In this document: positions 24,797 to 35,373 of the stretch, piece after piece | How positions within the stretch are numbered: position 1 is the stretch's first letter | Layout of the letters: each line of letters begins with the position of its first letter | Assembly (NCBI GenBank): GCA_963720785.1 | Contig: CAVRGQ010000008.1 | Coordinates: forward strand, 310,001 to 374,000 | DNA: 64,000 bases | DNA from: CAVRGQ01 sp963720785 | GTDB taxonomy: Bacteria > Actinomycetota > Acidimicrobiia > IMCC26256 > DASPTH01 | Direction of reading: 5' to 3' | Program-made: the position numbers and the translations under genes | The notes under the pieces: generated by a model | The model's database searches: none | The model's input: only the letters and a program-made list of their open reading frames with translations | Told to the model about the DNA's origin: nothing

Positions 24797-25303
24797 CTAG
24801 AGGTCCAGCAGGCCAACGGGTGGATCGACCACGACCACGACGGAACCGTCGTCGGCCGACTCCTGCTCGACGACGAACACCATCGGCACCAGCACACCGC
24901 TGTCGAGCACGAGGAGGTCGTGCGCGGGGTTGGCCTCCACCGAGGTGACGGTGCCGAGCGCGGTGCGGGCGGTGTCGACCACGTGCGCGCCGACCAGCTC
25001 GTGGATCCAGAACTCACCCTCGTCGAGGGCGATGTCGTCGCCGAGGCGGTCGGCGGTGAGCGTGCGCCCGTGGAGCGCCTCGGCCGCGGTGCGGTCGTCG
25101 ACGCCCGCGAAGCACACGAGCATGCGGCCCTGGTGCGGGCGGGACTTCAGGACGACCAGCTCACGGTCTCCGACGAAGCAGACAGCCCCGGGCGCATGAC
25201 GCTCGGGGCGGTTGCTGGAGTAGGTGACGGCCACCTCGCCGCGCAGCCCGTGGGCGCGCCCGATACGGCCGATGGTGAGGCGATCGCCCTCGGTGGGCGG
25301 CAC
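24797..25303 (-). CDS. rimM: 16S rRNA processing protein RimM
   Basis: 168 residues: N-terminal barrel with IGRIGRAHGLRGEVAV and C-terminal PRC-barrel (EFWIHELVGAHVVD through VPMVFVVEQ). Binds S19 and helps 30S head maturation. Lies between khpA and trmD as expected; 11 bases before trmD. Confidence 0.95.
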   Translation of the reverse strand: MPPTEGDRLTIGRIGRAHGLRGEVAVTYSSNRPERHAPGAVCFVGDRELVVLKSRPHQGRMLVCFAGVDDRTAAEALHGRTLTADRLGDDIALDEGEFWIHELVGAHVVDTARTALGTVTSVEANPAHDLLVLDSGVLVPMVFVVEQESADDGSVVVVVDPPVGLLDL

Positions 25304-25319
25304 GTGTGACCCGGCCGCG

Positions 25320-25673
25320 CTACTCGACGATGTCGACGTTGGTCTTCTCGCCGTCGGCCGTGCCGGCGGCCCGCACGAGTTGGCGCAGCGCCTGGATCAC
25401 CCGGCCACGACGACCGATGAGGCGACCCATGTCGTCGGGGTTGGCGTGCACGAGCAGCGCGACCTCGCCGCGGCGCTCCTCCACGACGACCTCGATCGCG
25501 TCGGGGTCGTCGGCGAGGTTGCGGGTGACGTACTCGGTCACCGCAACGGCGCGGGCGCCCGCGACACGGTTGCCCTCGGCCGCGACCTCGTCGACGGCGT
25601 CGTCGATCCGGTTGCCGTCGACGTCGTCCTCGTAGGCGTCGTCGTCGTTGGCGGAGTCGAAGTCGTCGCTCAC
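25320..25673 (-). CDS. khpA: KH-domain RNA-binding protein KhpA with acidic N-terminus
   Basis: 117 residues. The C-terminal ~75 form a type II KH domain with the RNA-gripping loop DMGRLIGRRGRVIQALR (G-R-R-G). The first ~40 residues are highly acidic (DSANDDDAYEDDVDG), longer than the typical ~76-residue KhpA. GTG start overlaps the rpsP stop by four bases (GTGA). Position between rpsP and rimM is conserved in actinobacteria and firmicutes. Confidence 0.9.
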   Translation of the reverse strand: MSDDFDSANDDDAYEDDVDGNRIDDAVDEVAAEGNRVAGARAVAVTEYVTRNLADDPDAIEVVVEERRGEVALLVHANPDDMGRLIGRRGRVIQALRQLVRAAGTADGEKTNVDIVE

Positions 25674-26143
25674 TCTGCTGCCAGTTCTTCGGAGGGCGCG
25701 ACCGGAGCCTCGGCGGTCTCCTCGGCGGGAGCCTCGTCGGCACCGTCGCTCGCGGCGGCCGCGGCGGGCGCCGCAGCAGGCGCCTCGGCGGCAGCCTTGG
25801 CGGGCTTCTCGGCCTTCACGCCAACGGCGACCTTGCCGGTCTTGTAGCCCTTGCGGTTGAGCTTGGTGACGGCCGGCTTGGAGCGGTCGGCCTCGTACTT
25901 CTCCCACACACCGGTGCTCATCAGGATCTTCTGCACCTGCTCGGTGGGCTGGGCGCCCTTGCGCAGCCAGGCCAGGGCGGAGTCCTCGTCGATCTGGACG
26001 AGCGACGGCTCCTGGCGCGGCGCGTACTGGCCGATGATCTCGATGAAACGCCCGTCACGGGGCGAGCGGCCGTCGGCGACGACGACACGGTAGGTGGGTT
26101 GCTTCTTCTTCCCCACCCGCATCAGGCGGATCTTGACGGCCAC
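25670..26143 (-). CDS. rpsP: 30S ribosomal protein S16 with Ala/Glu-rich tail
   Basis: 157 residues. MAVKIRLMRVGKKKQPTYRV is the invariant S16 N-terminus, with YAPRQEPSLV and AQPTEQVQKIL. The last ~50 residues are low-complexity Ala/Pro/Glu, an actinobacterial-type extension. First gene of rpsP-khpA-rimM-trmD-rplS; the promoter should lie in the 124 bases between it and ffh. Confidence 0.97.
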   Translation of the reverse strand: MAVKIRLMRVGKKKQPTYRVVVADGRSPRDGRFIEIIGQYAPRQEPSLVQIDEDSALAWLRKGAQPTEQVQKILMSTGVWEKYEADRSKPAVTKLNRKGYKTGKVAVGVKAEKPAKAAAEAPAAAPAAAAASDGADEAPAEETAEAPVAPSEELAAE

Positions 26144-26267
26144 GCAGGCATTCCTCTCGTTGACAGAACTGGTGAGCGCAGGCCCAGCCCATTCGTCCGG
26201 GCGCGCTGCGGCGGATCAGGCTACCTGATGGGGCCAGCACGGAGCGAGCGGAGGCGAGCGAGGGAGA

Positions 26268-27620
26268 TCAGGAGAGTCCCATCTCGCTGAGATCCATGCC
26301 GGGCGGGAGCTTGGGCATGCGGCCCCGCTTGCCCTTCCCCATCTTCCCGGCGCTCTTCATCACCGTCTGGACCTGTTTGAACTGCTTGAGCAGGCCGTTG
26401 ACGTCCTGGATGGTGACGCCGCTCCCCCGGGCGATCCGGGCCCGCCGGGACCCGTTGATGATCGAGGGCTTCTCCCGCTCCTCGGCGGTCATCGAGCAGA
26501 TGATCGCCTCGATCCGGTTGATCTCGCCGTCGTCGATGTCGGCGTCCTTGAGCTCCTTGGGCACACCCGGGAGCATCGCGATCACGTTCTTCAGCGGGCC
26601 CATCCGCCGCACCTGGCGCATCTGGTCGAGGAAGTCCTGCAGGGTGAGCTCACCGGTGCGGAGCTTGGCCTCGGCCTTGGCGACCTCCTCCTCGTCGAAG
26701 GTCTGCTCGGCCTTCTCGATGAGGGTGAGCACGTCGCCCATGCCGAGGATGCGACTCGCCATGCGGTCGGGGTGGAAGGGCTCGAACTCGTCGAGCTTCT
26801 CCCCCGTACCGGCGAAGAGGATCGGCTTGCCGACCACTTCCTTCACCGACAGCGCCGCACCACCGCGGGCGTCGCCGTCGATCTTGGTGAGGATGACGCC
26901 GGTGAGGCCGATCTGTTCGTTGAACTCGGTGGCGACGTTGACGGCTTCCTGACCGGTCATCGCGTCGACCACGAGCAGCGTGTCGTGCGGCTGCACGACG
27001 TCGCGCACGCGGCGCAGCTCGTCCATGAGGTCGGCGTCGACCTGCAGGCGACCGGCGGTGTCGACGATCACGATGTCGCGGCCGAGGCGGGCCGCCTCCT
27101 CGAGCGCGTTCTTCGCGACCGTGACCGGGTCGGAGTTCTCCGAGTACACCGGCACGCCGATGCGCTCGCCGAGCACGCGCAGCTGCTCCACCGCGGCGGG
27201 GCGCTGGAGGTCGGCGCCGACGAGGAGCGGGCGCCGGCCCTGGCTCTTGAGCAGCTTGGCGAGCTTGGCCGAGGCGGTCGTCTTCCCGGAGCCTTGGAGG
27301 CCCGCCATCATGATCTTGCTGGGGGGCTTCGACGCGACGGTGAGCTTGCCGGTGGTGCCGCCGAGGGTCTCGACGAGCTCCTCGTTGACGATCTTGATGA
27401 CCTGCTGCGCAGGCGAGAGGCTCTTGGCCACCTCGGCGCCCATCGCGCGCTCCTTCACCCGCTTGATGAAGTTGCGGGCGACGATCACGTTGACGTCGGC
27501 CTCGAGCAGCGCCACGCGCAGCTCGCGACAGACCTCGTCGATCTCCTTCTCGGTCAGCTTCCCCTTGGAGCGGAGGCGACTGAAGATCCCGTCGAAGCGG
27601 TCGGACAGTGAATCGAACAT
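26268..27620 (-). CDS. ffh: signal recognition particle protein Ffh
   Basis: 450 residues. NG domain with P-loop GLQGSGKTT (residues 107-115), G3 DTAGRLQVD and G4 TKIDGDARGG. The methionine-rich M domain ends RGRMPKLPPGMDLSEMG and has the RNA-binding SRRARIARGSG. Targets nascent membrane proteins to FtsY, whose gene is 12 bases upstream. ATG 27620. Confidence 0.98.
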   Translation of the reverse strand: MFDSLSDRFDGIFSRLRSKGKLTEKEIDEVCRELRVALLEADVNVIVARNFIKRVKERAMGAEVAKSLSPAQQVIKIVNEELVETLGGTTGKLTVASKPPSKIMMAGLQGSGKTTASAKLAKLLKSQGRRPLLVGADLQRPAAVEQLRVLGERIGVPVYSENSDPVTVAKNALEEAARLGRDIVIVDTAGRLQVDADLMDELRRVRDVVQPHDTLLVVDAMTGQEAVNVATEFNEQIGLTGVILTKIDGDARGGAALSVKEVVGKPILFAGTGEKLDEFEPFHPDRMASRILGMGDVLTLIEKAEQTFDEEEVAKAEAKLRTGELTLQDFLDQMRQVRRMGPLKNVIAMLPGVPKELKDADIDDGEINRIEAIICSMTAEEREKPSIINGSRRARIARGSGVTIQDVNGLLKQFKQVQTVMKSAGKMGKGKRGRMPKLPPGMDLSEMGLS

Positions 27621-27632
27621 GTGCCGTGAACG

Positions 27633-28787
27633 TTAGGCGTCGAGGAGGGCCGCGACGAAGGCTTCGGGTTCGAAGGGCATGAGATCCGCGGCGCTCTCTC
27701 CCACGCCGATGAGCTTCACGGGGATGCCGAGCTCGGCCTCGATGGCGAGCACGATGCCGCCCTTCGCGGAGCCGTCGAGCTTGGTGAGCACCACGCCGGT
27801 TACGTCGACCGCCTCGGCGAACTGCTTCGCCTGGGTGAGCCCGTTCTGCCCGGTGGTGGCGTCGAGCACGAGCAGCACCTCCTTCAGCGCGCCGGGCGTG
27901 CGGTCGACGATGCGGCGGAGCTTCTCGAGCTCGGCCATCAGGTTCACCTTGGTGTGCAGGCGACCCGCGGTGTCGACGAGCACGAGGTCGGCGTCGCGAC
28001 TGGTGGCCGCGGCCATCGCGTCGAACACGACTGATCCGGGATCCGCACCCTCCTGGCCGCGCACGATGCCGGCGCCGGTGACCTCGGCCCAGTGGGTGAG
28101 CTGCTCCGCGGCCGCGGCACGGAAGGTGTCGGCGGCGGCGAGCACGACGTTGTGGCCGGTGCCGGTCTCGCGTTGCGCGACCTTGGCGATGGTGGTGGTC
28201 TTGCCCACCCCGTTGACGCCCACGAACATCCACACGTTGGGCTCGCCGGGGACGTGCTCGAGCGTGCGGGGCTTGCCGGTGCCGTCGAGCAACGTGACCA
28301 GCTCGCCGTGCAGCACGCCCATGAGCGCGTCGGAGTCGGCGACCTTCTCGGCCTTGGCGCGTGCCCTGACGTCGGTGAGGATGCGCTCGGTGGTGGCGAC
28401 GCCGACGTCGGCGAGGAGCAGCGTGTCCTCGAGGTCGTCCCAGGTGTCGTCGTCGATCGCCCGCCCCCGCAACCGGGCGAACGCGGCGCGCGTCTTGCCC
28501 AGGCGGGTGCGCAGCTTGACCGGCTCGGCCTCCTCGATGACCGCCGGTTCGAGATGTTCGACAACCTCGACCTCTTCGACGACCTCCGGTTCGGAAGGCG
28601 CCATGACGGCCTCGGGCTCGACCGCAACCGCGGGCTCAGCCGACCGGACGGGAGGCCGGGGTGCATGTTCGCCGGGGGCCTTGCGCCTGGCCTCGTCGCG
28701 CTGGCTCTTGCGCGACAGCCCGACGCCGAGCGCGATCAGGACGACCGCGAGGGCGAGGATGGCGAGAATGACGACGATGGGTTCCAT
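27633..28787 (-). CDS. ftsY: signal recognition particle receptor FtsY
   Basis: 384 residues. N-terminal membrane anchor (residues ~4-23), as in other actinobacterial FtsY, followed by an acidic A domain to ~90. The NG domain has GVNGVGKTT (190-198), VDTAGRLHTK and TKLDGSAKGG. Receptor for SRP-ribosome complexes at the membrane. Adjacent to ffh, probably co-transcribed. Confidence 0.97.
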   Translation of the reverse strand: MEPIVVILAILALAVVLIALGVGLSRKSQRDEARRKAPGEHAPRPPVRSAEPAVAVEPEAVMAPSEPEVVEEVEVVEHLEPAVIEEAEPVKLRTRLGKTRAAFARLRGRAIDDDTWDDLEDTLLLADVGVATTERILTDVRARAKAEKVADSDALMGVLHGELVTLLDGTGKPRTLEHVPGEPNVWMFVGVNGVGKTTTIAKVAQRETGTGHNVVLAAADTFRAAAAEQLTHWAEVTGAGIVRGQEGADPGSVVFDAMAAATSRDADLVLVDTAGRLHTKVNLMAELEKLRRIVDRTPGALKEVLLVLDATTGQNGLTQAKQFAEAVDVTGVVLTKLDGSAKGGIVLAIEAELGIPVKLIGVGESAADLMPFEPEAFVAALLDA

Positions 28788-28865
28788 GCAGGGTCCCTGA
28801 GTCAGGCCTGGGGTGAGGGCGGCGTGGGGACCGCCATCCTACGGGTGTGCCCTGGTGGGACCCGT

Positions 28866-29840
28866 CTAGGGAACGGTGGGGGCGGCGATGCCGGCGGCGT
28901 CGAGCGCAGCCTTCACCCGCACCCGCAGTGCGCGGGCGATCGGCAGTTCCTGTTGCGGCTGGGTGCGGATCACCACCCGGATCATCACCCGGCCGGGCGC
29001 CATCGACTCCACGCCGAGCACGCTCGGCTCAGCGAGGATCTGCGGGGCGAAGCGGTCGTCGTGCCAGAGGGTGTCGGCGACCTCGCGGATCACGTCGGTG
29101 GCCTGGGCGATGTCGGCTTCATAGGCCACCGGGATGTCGACCACCGCGCGCGACCACTGCTGCGACTTGTTGCCCACGCGCAGGATCGTCCCGTTCGGCA
29201 CGTGCCACACCACGCCGTCGACGTCGCGCAGGCGGGTGGTGCGCAGGCTGATGCCCTCGACGGTGCCGCTCGCGACACCGAGGTCGACGACGTCACCGAC
29301 GGCGAACTGGTCCTCGACGAGCATGAACGTGCCCGTGAGGAAGTCCTTCACGAGCGACTGCGCGCCGAACGCGATCGCGATGCCGGCCACGCCCGCGGTC
29401 GCGAGCAGCGGGCCGAGGTTGACACCGAGCACCTCGAGCGCGCTGAAGATCGCGACCGTCCACACGATGATGCTGACGACGCTGCGTAGCACCGCGCCGA
29501 CCGTCTCCGCGCGCTGCACCCGACGCGTCTGCGACATCGGGCCGGTGTCGACGAACGACACGCCCGGCGTGTGCGTGACGAGCTTCTCCACGCTGCCGCT
29601 CATCCGCACGACGAGGCGGGAGATGAACTTTCGCAGGATCGCGACGACCAGCCACGCGACGAGCAGGATGACGAGGACGCGGATCGGCTTCGACAGCGCG
29701 TCGGTGACCTCCGCGGCGCGCTGATTCCCGGTGATGCGGTAGACGGTCGTGCAGATCCAGCCCTGCTCGCTCTTCGGTCCGCACACGTTCACGAGCCCCG
29801 GATCGGTGACCGCCTGTGCGAGCACGACGCCGATGCCCAT
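28866..29840 (-). CDS. MscS-family mechanosensitive channel
   Basis: 324 residues. Transmembrane helices near ~50-70 and ~125-145, then the pore-lining TM3 (GVAGIAIAFGAQSLVKDF, with the A/G packing pattern) and the beta domain (VGDVVDLGVASGTVEGI, VPNGTILRVGNKS). Shorter than MscK, similar to YggB-type channels. Lies between smc (15 bases upstream) and ftsY; an osmotic safety valve by family inference. Confidence 0.92.
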   Translation of the reverse strand: MGIGVVLAQAVTDPGLVNVCGPKSEQGWICTTVYRITGNQRAAEVTDALSKPIRVLVILLVAWLVVAILRKFISRLVVRMSGSVEKLVTHTPGVSFVDTGPMSQTRRVQRAETVGAVLRSVVSIIVWTVAIFSALEVLGVNLGPLLATAGVAGIAIAFGAQSLVKDFLTGTFMLVEDQFAVGDVVDLGVASGTVEGISLRTTRLRDVDGVVWHVPNGTILRVGNKSQQWSRAVVDIPVAYEADIAQATDVIREVADTLWHDDRFAPQILAEPSVLGVESMAPGRVMIRVVIRTQPQQELPIARALRVRVKAALDAAGIAAPTVP

Positions 29841-29855
29841 GGTGCGAACGGCCGC

Positions 29856-32800
29856 CTACGCGACCGGCAGGTCGTCGTTCACGCGCTGGCTCACGACGCG
29901 GCTCGACCCGCCCGGGGGCATGGACACTCCGTAGAGGCAGTCGGCCGCCTCCATCGTGCGCTTCTGGTGGCTGACCACGAGCAGCTGCGCCTCGTCGCGG
30001 AACTCGTGGATGAGATCCAGGAAGCGATGGAGGTTGACGTCGTCGAGCGCGGCCTCGACCTCGTCCATCAGGTAGAAGGGCGAAGGGCGGGCCCGGAACA
30101 CGGAGAACAGGTACGCCAGCGCGGTCAGCGAGCGCTCGCCACCGGAGAGCAGCGAGAGGCGCCGTACGTTCTTGCCCGACGGGCGCGCCTCCATCTCGAT
30201 GCCGGTGTTGAGCATGTCGTCCGGATCGGTGAGCGTGAGCTTGCCGCCACCACCCGGGAACAGCGTGGAGAACAGCTGCGTGAAGTTGCGGCTCACGTCG
30301 TCGAACGCGGCGGAGAACACGGTGACGATCTCCTGGTCGACGGCGCGGATGACGCGGTTGAGTTCCTTGCGACTCGCCTTCACGTCGTCGAGCTGCTCCT
30401 GCAGGAACTCGTGGCGCTCCAGCAGCGCGTCGTGCTCCTCGAGCGCGAGCGGGTTGATCGGGCCCATGATGCGCAGCTCGCGATCGAGGTCGCGCGCCCG
30501 TCCAGCGAGGGTGGTGCCGGCCGGCACCTCGGGGGCCGGCGCGTCGAGCGCGGCCGCGGGCTCGACGTCGTGGTCGGCACGCAGCTTCTCGACGGCGCTC
30601 TCGAGCCGCAGGCGCGTCTCGGCTTCGTCGACGTCGCGACGCTGCTGGTGCTCGCGCAGCTCGACCAGCTCGCGCTCGGCCTCACCGCGCGACTTGCGCA
30701 GCGACTCCAGCGCACGGGTGGCCTCGGCGGCGCGCTCGGCTTCTTCGCGCCGTGCGGTGCGCACGCGGTGCAGCAGCGCGTCGACGCGCTCGAGCAGCGC
30801 GCCGAGCTGTTCGGCGAGCGCGGTGTAGTCGCGACCAGCGCGACTCGAGCGCCACGCGGTGACGCTCGGCCTCGGCCCGGCGCTCGGGGTCGCGTGCCAG
30901 ACGCTCCTCGACGTCGCCGAGGCGCCGCTCGAGCACCTCGCGGCGCTCCGCGATCTGCGCGCCGCGCAGGTCGAGCTCGCGACGGCGACGGGCGACCGCG
31001 GCCTGGCGGTCCTCGAACTCGGCCCGGGCCACGGCGCGCGCTTCGTCGCGCACGCGCTCGTCCTGGGCCGCGAGCTCGATCTCGGGGAGACGGGCCTCCA
31101 ACTCGGCGAGCCGGGCGGCGTCGGAGTCGTGGTGGGCGCGCAGCGCCTCCACCTCGGCGACCGCGGCGTCGGCCTCGGCACCACGCTGGTTGCGCTCGGC
31201 CTCGACCCGCTCGAGCGAGCGGCGGGCGTTCTCCAGGGCGGTGACGGCCTTGCGGGCGGCGTCGGCCGCGGCGGCGTCGTCGCCGCGGCGCTCGGCGAGC
31301 GCGGTGCGGGCCCGCTCCACCGCGGCCTCCGCGTTGCGCTCGGTCTCGGCGGCGGCGCGGGCGCGGCCCTCCGCCTCCTCCATGGCCTTGCGGGTGACGC
31401 CGGCGGCGTCGCCGCCCAGGCGCCAGGGGCCCCGGCCGCCGAAGCGGTCGCCGGTGCCGGTGACCACGGTGAGCTCGGGGTGGCCGAGCGCGACGTCGAG
31501 GGCGGACGACCAGCCGCCGTCGGCGATGACCACGCCCGACAGCATTCGCTCCAGCGCGGCGCGCAGGCCGGGCACGTCGGTGCGGACGGAGTCGGCGAGG
31601 GGGCGGGTGCCGGCCGGGGCGAGCGTGCCCGACACGGGCGGGCGACCGCCCTGGTCGACGAGCAGCACCAGCGCGCCGGCGTCGCCCGCGGCGAGACGCG
31701 AGAGCGCACCCCGCGCGGCCGAGGGGCCGTCGACGACCACGGCGCGCAGCGCGTCGCCGAGCGCGGCGGCCACCGCAGCTTCGGCGCCGGCCGAGATCTC
31801 CAGGTGGTCGACGAGCGGGCCGACCACACCGTCCATGCCCGAGAGCGTCTCCGCGCCGGTCTCGGCGCGCGCTTCGTCGAGTGCGAGGCGCAGCGCCTCG
31901 GCGCGCGCCTGCCACCCGCGGGCGTCGGCCTGGGTGACGCGCCAGTGCGTCTCCGCGGCCTGCAGCGCGTCGTCGGCCGTGGTGCGCGCGGCGCGTTTCG
32001 CCTCGGCGTCCGCCTCCAGTCGGGGCACCTCGCCGGTGAGGCGGGTGACGTCGGCTTCGAGCGTGGCGTGCTCGTCGCCGAGTGAACGCGAACGGTCGGT
32101 GACGGTGGCGAAGCGCGACTCGGTGCGCGCCAGTTCGGTGGTGACGCGCGTGAGCGCCTCGCGGCGGGTCTCGATCTCGCGGCGCACGACGCGTGCTTCG
32201 TCGGCGGCGGTCTGGGTGCCGCCGGGCTCGCTGGTGATGATCGCCTCGCGAGCGGCAGCGACGTCGCGCTCCTCGGCCTCGACCTCCACGAGATCGAGCG
32301 CGATCTCGCGGTTGGCGATCTCGACCTGCTCCAGCGCGTCGCGCATGGCGGAAGAGTCGGCGACGAGGGTCTCGAACACGCCTTCGTCGGCCACCGCAGC
32401 GAGCTCGCGCTCCAGGCCGCGGCGCTTCTCCGACAGCAGCGCGACGGTGCCGGCGGTGCGCTCCCGCAGCGCCTCGACGCGCCCGAGCGCATCGGCGACG
32501 TCGCCGTGCCCGGCGGTGGTGAGCGCGCTCTCGGCATCGAGCACCGCGACGTCGAGCTCGCGCAGGCGACCCTGGACCGCCGCTTCCTTGGTGGTGAGCT
32601 CGGTGGCGCGGTCGCGCAGGCGCTCGCCGCGTGCCTGCAGGCCGGCGATCTCGTGGCCGGCGAGGTGGAGACGGATCGCGCGCAACTCCTCGACGATGCC
32701 GCCGTGGCGACGCGCGGCGTCGGCCTGGCGCTGCAGCGGCGTGAGCTGACGGCGCACCTCGCGCAGGAGGTCGTTGAGGCGCAGCAGGTTGCCCTCGGTG

Positions 32801-33348
32801 GCCTCGAGCCGGCGCTCCGCGCGCTCACGGCGCTTGCGGAACTTCAGGATGCCCGCGGCCTCCTCGACGATCGCGCGCCGGTCCTCGGGCCGCGCGTTGA
32901 GCACGGTGTCGAGCTGGCCCTGCCCCACGATCACGTGCTGCTGCCGACCGATGCCGGAGTCGGAGAGGAGCTCCTGGATGTCGAGCAGGCGGCAGGGCGC
33001 GCCGTTGATCTGGTACTCGGAGTCACCCGCGCGGAACAGCGTGCGCGTGATGGTGACCTCGGAGAACTCGATGGGCAGCAGGCCCGCGGTGTTGTCGATG
33101 CACAGCGCCACCTCGGCGCGCCCGAGCGCGGGGCGGTCGGGGGTGCCGGCGAAGATGACGTCGTCCATCTTGCCGCCGCGCAACGTGCGCGGCCCCTGGG
33201 CGCCGAGCACCCAGGCGACCGCGTCGACGAGGTTCGACTTCCCCGATCCGTTGGGCCCGACCACCACCGTCACGCCCGGCTCGAATTCGAGCACCGTCTT
33301 GTCTGCGAACGACTTGAAGCCTCGCAGCGTCAACGACTTGAGGAACAC
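29856..33348 (-). CDS. smc: chromosome segregation protein SMC (frameshifted)
   Basis: 1163 residues once a single extra base near 30837 is removed. N-terminal head with Walker A GPNGSGKSNL (31-40) and Q-loop GRQQHVIVGQGQ. Long coiled coil with a central hinge near residues 500-660 (GVVGPLVDHLEI, AGDAGALVLL). C-terminal head with signature LSLLSGGERSLTAL and Walker B FYLMDEVEAALDD. The shift falls in the returning coiled coil, between VALESR and GRDYTALAEQ, so neither head is affected. GTG start 33348. Forms the MukBEF-like condensin with ScpA/B, which are not in this window. Next to rnc-mutM, as in many actinobacteria. Confidence 0.92.
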
Positions 33349-33429
33349 GCGGGCGGCTCCGATCCTGGCTCGATCCGGCGGTGGCCCGGTGGTGGGCTCC
33401 GGCGGATCGTAGCGAGTCCGAAGTTCTCC

Positions 33430-33726
33430 CTACCGGACGGCGAACCCCTGCTCGCCCGTGGGCTCCTCCACCGTCACGTCGACCCCGGTGACGTCGGCCC
33501 GCGGTGGACCCACCCGGCACCAAGCGACGAGGCGGCCGACTGCGGCCTCCGGCCCCTCGAACACGCCCTCGACGGCGCCGTCGGCCCGGTTGCCCACCCA
33601 GCCGGTCACGCCGAGCAGCCGGGCCTCCGCCCGGCACGAGTCGCGGAACCAGACCCCCTGCACCCGCCCGGCCACCACCACGCGACGGCGCACCCGGCCG
33701 TCGCGCATCCCGCCGTCGCCGGTCAC
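33430..33726 (-). CDS. acyP: acylphosphatase
   Basis: 98 residues, ferredoxin-like fold. Substrate loop VVVAGRVQGVWFRDS (catalytic arginine of the GRVQGV-F-R motif) and GVTGWVGNRADGAVEGVFEG with the catalytic asparagine. Start taken as the GTG overlapping the mutM stop (GTGA); the ATG six codons later (33708) would give 92 residues, the usual length. Sits between mutM and smc, the usual actinobacterial place. Confidence 0.9.
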   Translation of the reverse strand: MTGDGGMRDGRVRRRVVVAGRVQGVWFRDSCRAEARLLGVTGWVGNRADGAVEGVFEGPEAAVGRLVAWCRVGPPRADVTGVDVTVEEPTGEQGFAVR

Positions 33727-34562
33727 ACCTGGCACGCGCCGCAGTAGAAGGTGGAGCGGCCGCCCACCTTCTCCCGCACCACCTCGTGACGGCAGCGGGG
33801 GCACATCTGACCCTCACGGGCGTAGACGCTGTGGAAGTTCTGGTAGTCGCCGGGCTTGCCGAACAGGTCGACGTACTGGGCGTCGGCGAGCGACGAGCCC
33901 CGGTGCTTCACCGCGTCCTGGAGCGTCTCCATCATGGACCGGTAGAGCCGGCGCACCTCCTCGCCGGTGAGGGTGTCGCTCATGTGGTCCCAGCGCAAGC
34001 CGGCACCCCAGAGGATCTCGTCGCTGTAGATGTTGCCGATCCCGGCGATGAACTTCTGGTCCATCAGCAGCGGCTTCAGCTTGGCGTGCCGCTCGCGCAG
34101 CATCGAGCCGAACACCTCCCACGACATCGCCTGCTCCAGCGGGTCGATCCCGAGGTGGGCGAGCTCCCCCACCGCCTGGTCGACGTCGGCGGCCGTGGCG
34201 AGGAACATCTCGCCGAAGGTGCGGGGATCGACGAAGCGCAGCTGGCCGCCCTGGGTGAAGGTGATCACCACATGGGTGTGCTTGGGCATCGGGTCCTTGG
34301 ACGACTTCGCCCGCAGGAGCTGCCCCGACATGCCGAGGTGCACGACGAGCACGTCGTCGCCGTCGAGCCGGCACAGGATGTACTTGCCCCGGCGGGTGAC
34401 CCCGGTGAACTTGCGGTCGACCAGCGGCTCGGTGAATTCCTTCTTGGTCTTGTGCCGACGAATGGCGCGCGCGCCGGTGACCTCCACCGACTTGATCTTC
34501 TTGCCGACGATCTCCCGTTCGAGATCGCGGCGCACCACTTCGACTTCGGGCAGCTCCGGCAT
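33723..34562 (-). CDS. mutM: formamidopyrimidine-DNA glycosylase (Fpg/MutM)
   Basis: Excises 8-oxoguanine and FaPy lesions. 279 residues starting MPELPEVEVVRRDLE: the proline at position 2 is the Schiff-base nucleophile after Met removal and E3 is the general acid. Helix-two-turn-helix FIAGIGNIYSDEILW and the C-terminal zinc finger CPRCRHEV...TFYCGAC complete it. 15 bases downstream of rnc. Confidence 0.97.
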   Translation of the reverse strand: MPELPEVEVVRRDLEREIVGKKIKSVEVTGARAIRRHKTKKEFTEPLVDRKFTGVTRRGKYILCRLDGDDVLVVHLGMSGQLLRAKSSKDPMPKHTHVVITFTQGGQLRFVDPRTFGEMFLATAADVDQAVGELAHLGIDPLEQAMSWEVFGSMLRERHAKLKPLLMDQKFIAGIGNIYSDEILWGAGLRWDHMSDTLTGEEVRRLYRSMMETLQDAVKHRGSSLADAQYVDLFGKPGDYQNFHSVYAREGQMCPRCRHEVVREKVGGRSTFYCGACQV

Positions 34563-34577
34563 CCCCCACCTCTGCTG

Positions 34578-35357
34578 CTAGTCGGAACCTGACTCGGACT
34601 CCTGGGCGTCGCTGCTGGTCTGTGCATCGCTGCCAGCCTGTGCTTCACTGCCAGCCTGCGCTTCGCGCTGGAGCGCGTCCCACGCGACGCGCGCTGCGGC
34701 CTGCTCGGCCGATTTCTTCGAGCGTCCCTCACCCTCGCCGTACACCTGGCCGCGCAGCGACACCGTGGCGAAGAACCGCTTCGAGTGGTCGGGGCCCTCG
34801 TGGCGTACCTGGTACTTCGGGAGCTGGTCGCACTGACGCGCCGCGAGCTCCTGGAGCCGGGTCTTGTAGTCGCCGCCGCCGGGCCCGGTGGCCTGCTCGC
34901 GGATGCGCTTCTCCAAGGTGTCGAGCACGAGGCGCGACGCCGGCTCGAGGCCACCGTCGAGGTACACGGCGGCGATGAGCGCCTCCATCGCGTCGGCGAG
35001 GATCGACGGCTTGGCCCGCCCACCCGAGGCGGCCTCACCCTTGCCGAGGCGCAGGCACGGGCCGATGTCGAGCTCCTCGGCCACCTCGGCGAGCGTCTCC
35101 GCGCTCACCACCGCGGCGCGGAGCTTGGCCAACTCGCCCTCCGGCAGGTGGGGGAACTGCTCGAAGGCGAACGTGGTGACGGCGAAGCCGAGCACGGCGT
35201 CGCCGAGGAACTCGAAGCGCTCGTTCGACTCCTCGACCCCGTGCTCCGAGCAGAAGGAACGGTGGGTCAGCGCCCGTTCGAGCAGCTCGGGATCGGTGAA
35301 CTGCCAGCCGAGAGCAGCCTGGAGGCGGGCGTCGTGTGCCGGATCGACACCGTGCAT
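34578..35357 (-). CDS. rnc: ribonuclease III with repetitive C-terminal tail
   Basis: 259 residues from ATG 35357 (GTGs one and four codons earlier are alternatives). Catalytic signature NERFEFLGDAVLGF and the second metal site ADAMEALIAAVYLD; the C-terminal double-stranded-RNA-binding domain begins DYKTRLQELAAR and ends SKKSAEQAAARVAW. After it is a 25-residue acidic repeat of Q-A-G-S-(E/D)-A units, encoded by an imperfect 12-18 bp repeat. Adjacent to mutM and acpP. Confidence 0.96.
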   Translation of the reverse strand: MHGVDPAHDARLQAALGWQFTDPELLERALTHRSFCSEHGVEESNERFEFLGDAVLGFAVTTFAFEQFPHLPEGELAKLRAAVVSAETLAEVAEELDIGPCLRLGKGEAASGGRAKPSILADAMEALIAAVYLDGGLEPASRLVLDTLEKRIREQATGPGGGDYKTRLQELAARQCDQLPKYQVRHEGPDHSKRFFATVSLRGQVYGEGEGRSKKSAEQAAARVAWDALQREAQAGSEAQAGSDAQTSSDAQESESGSD

Positions 35358-35373
35358 CACCCGCCCCACCGGA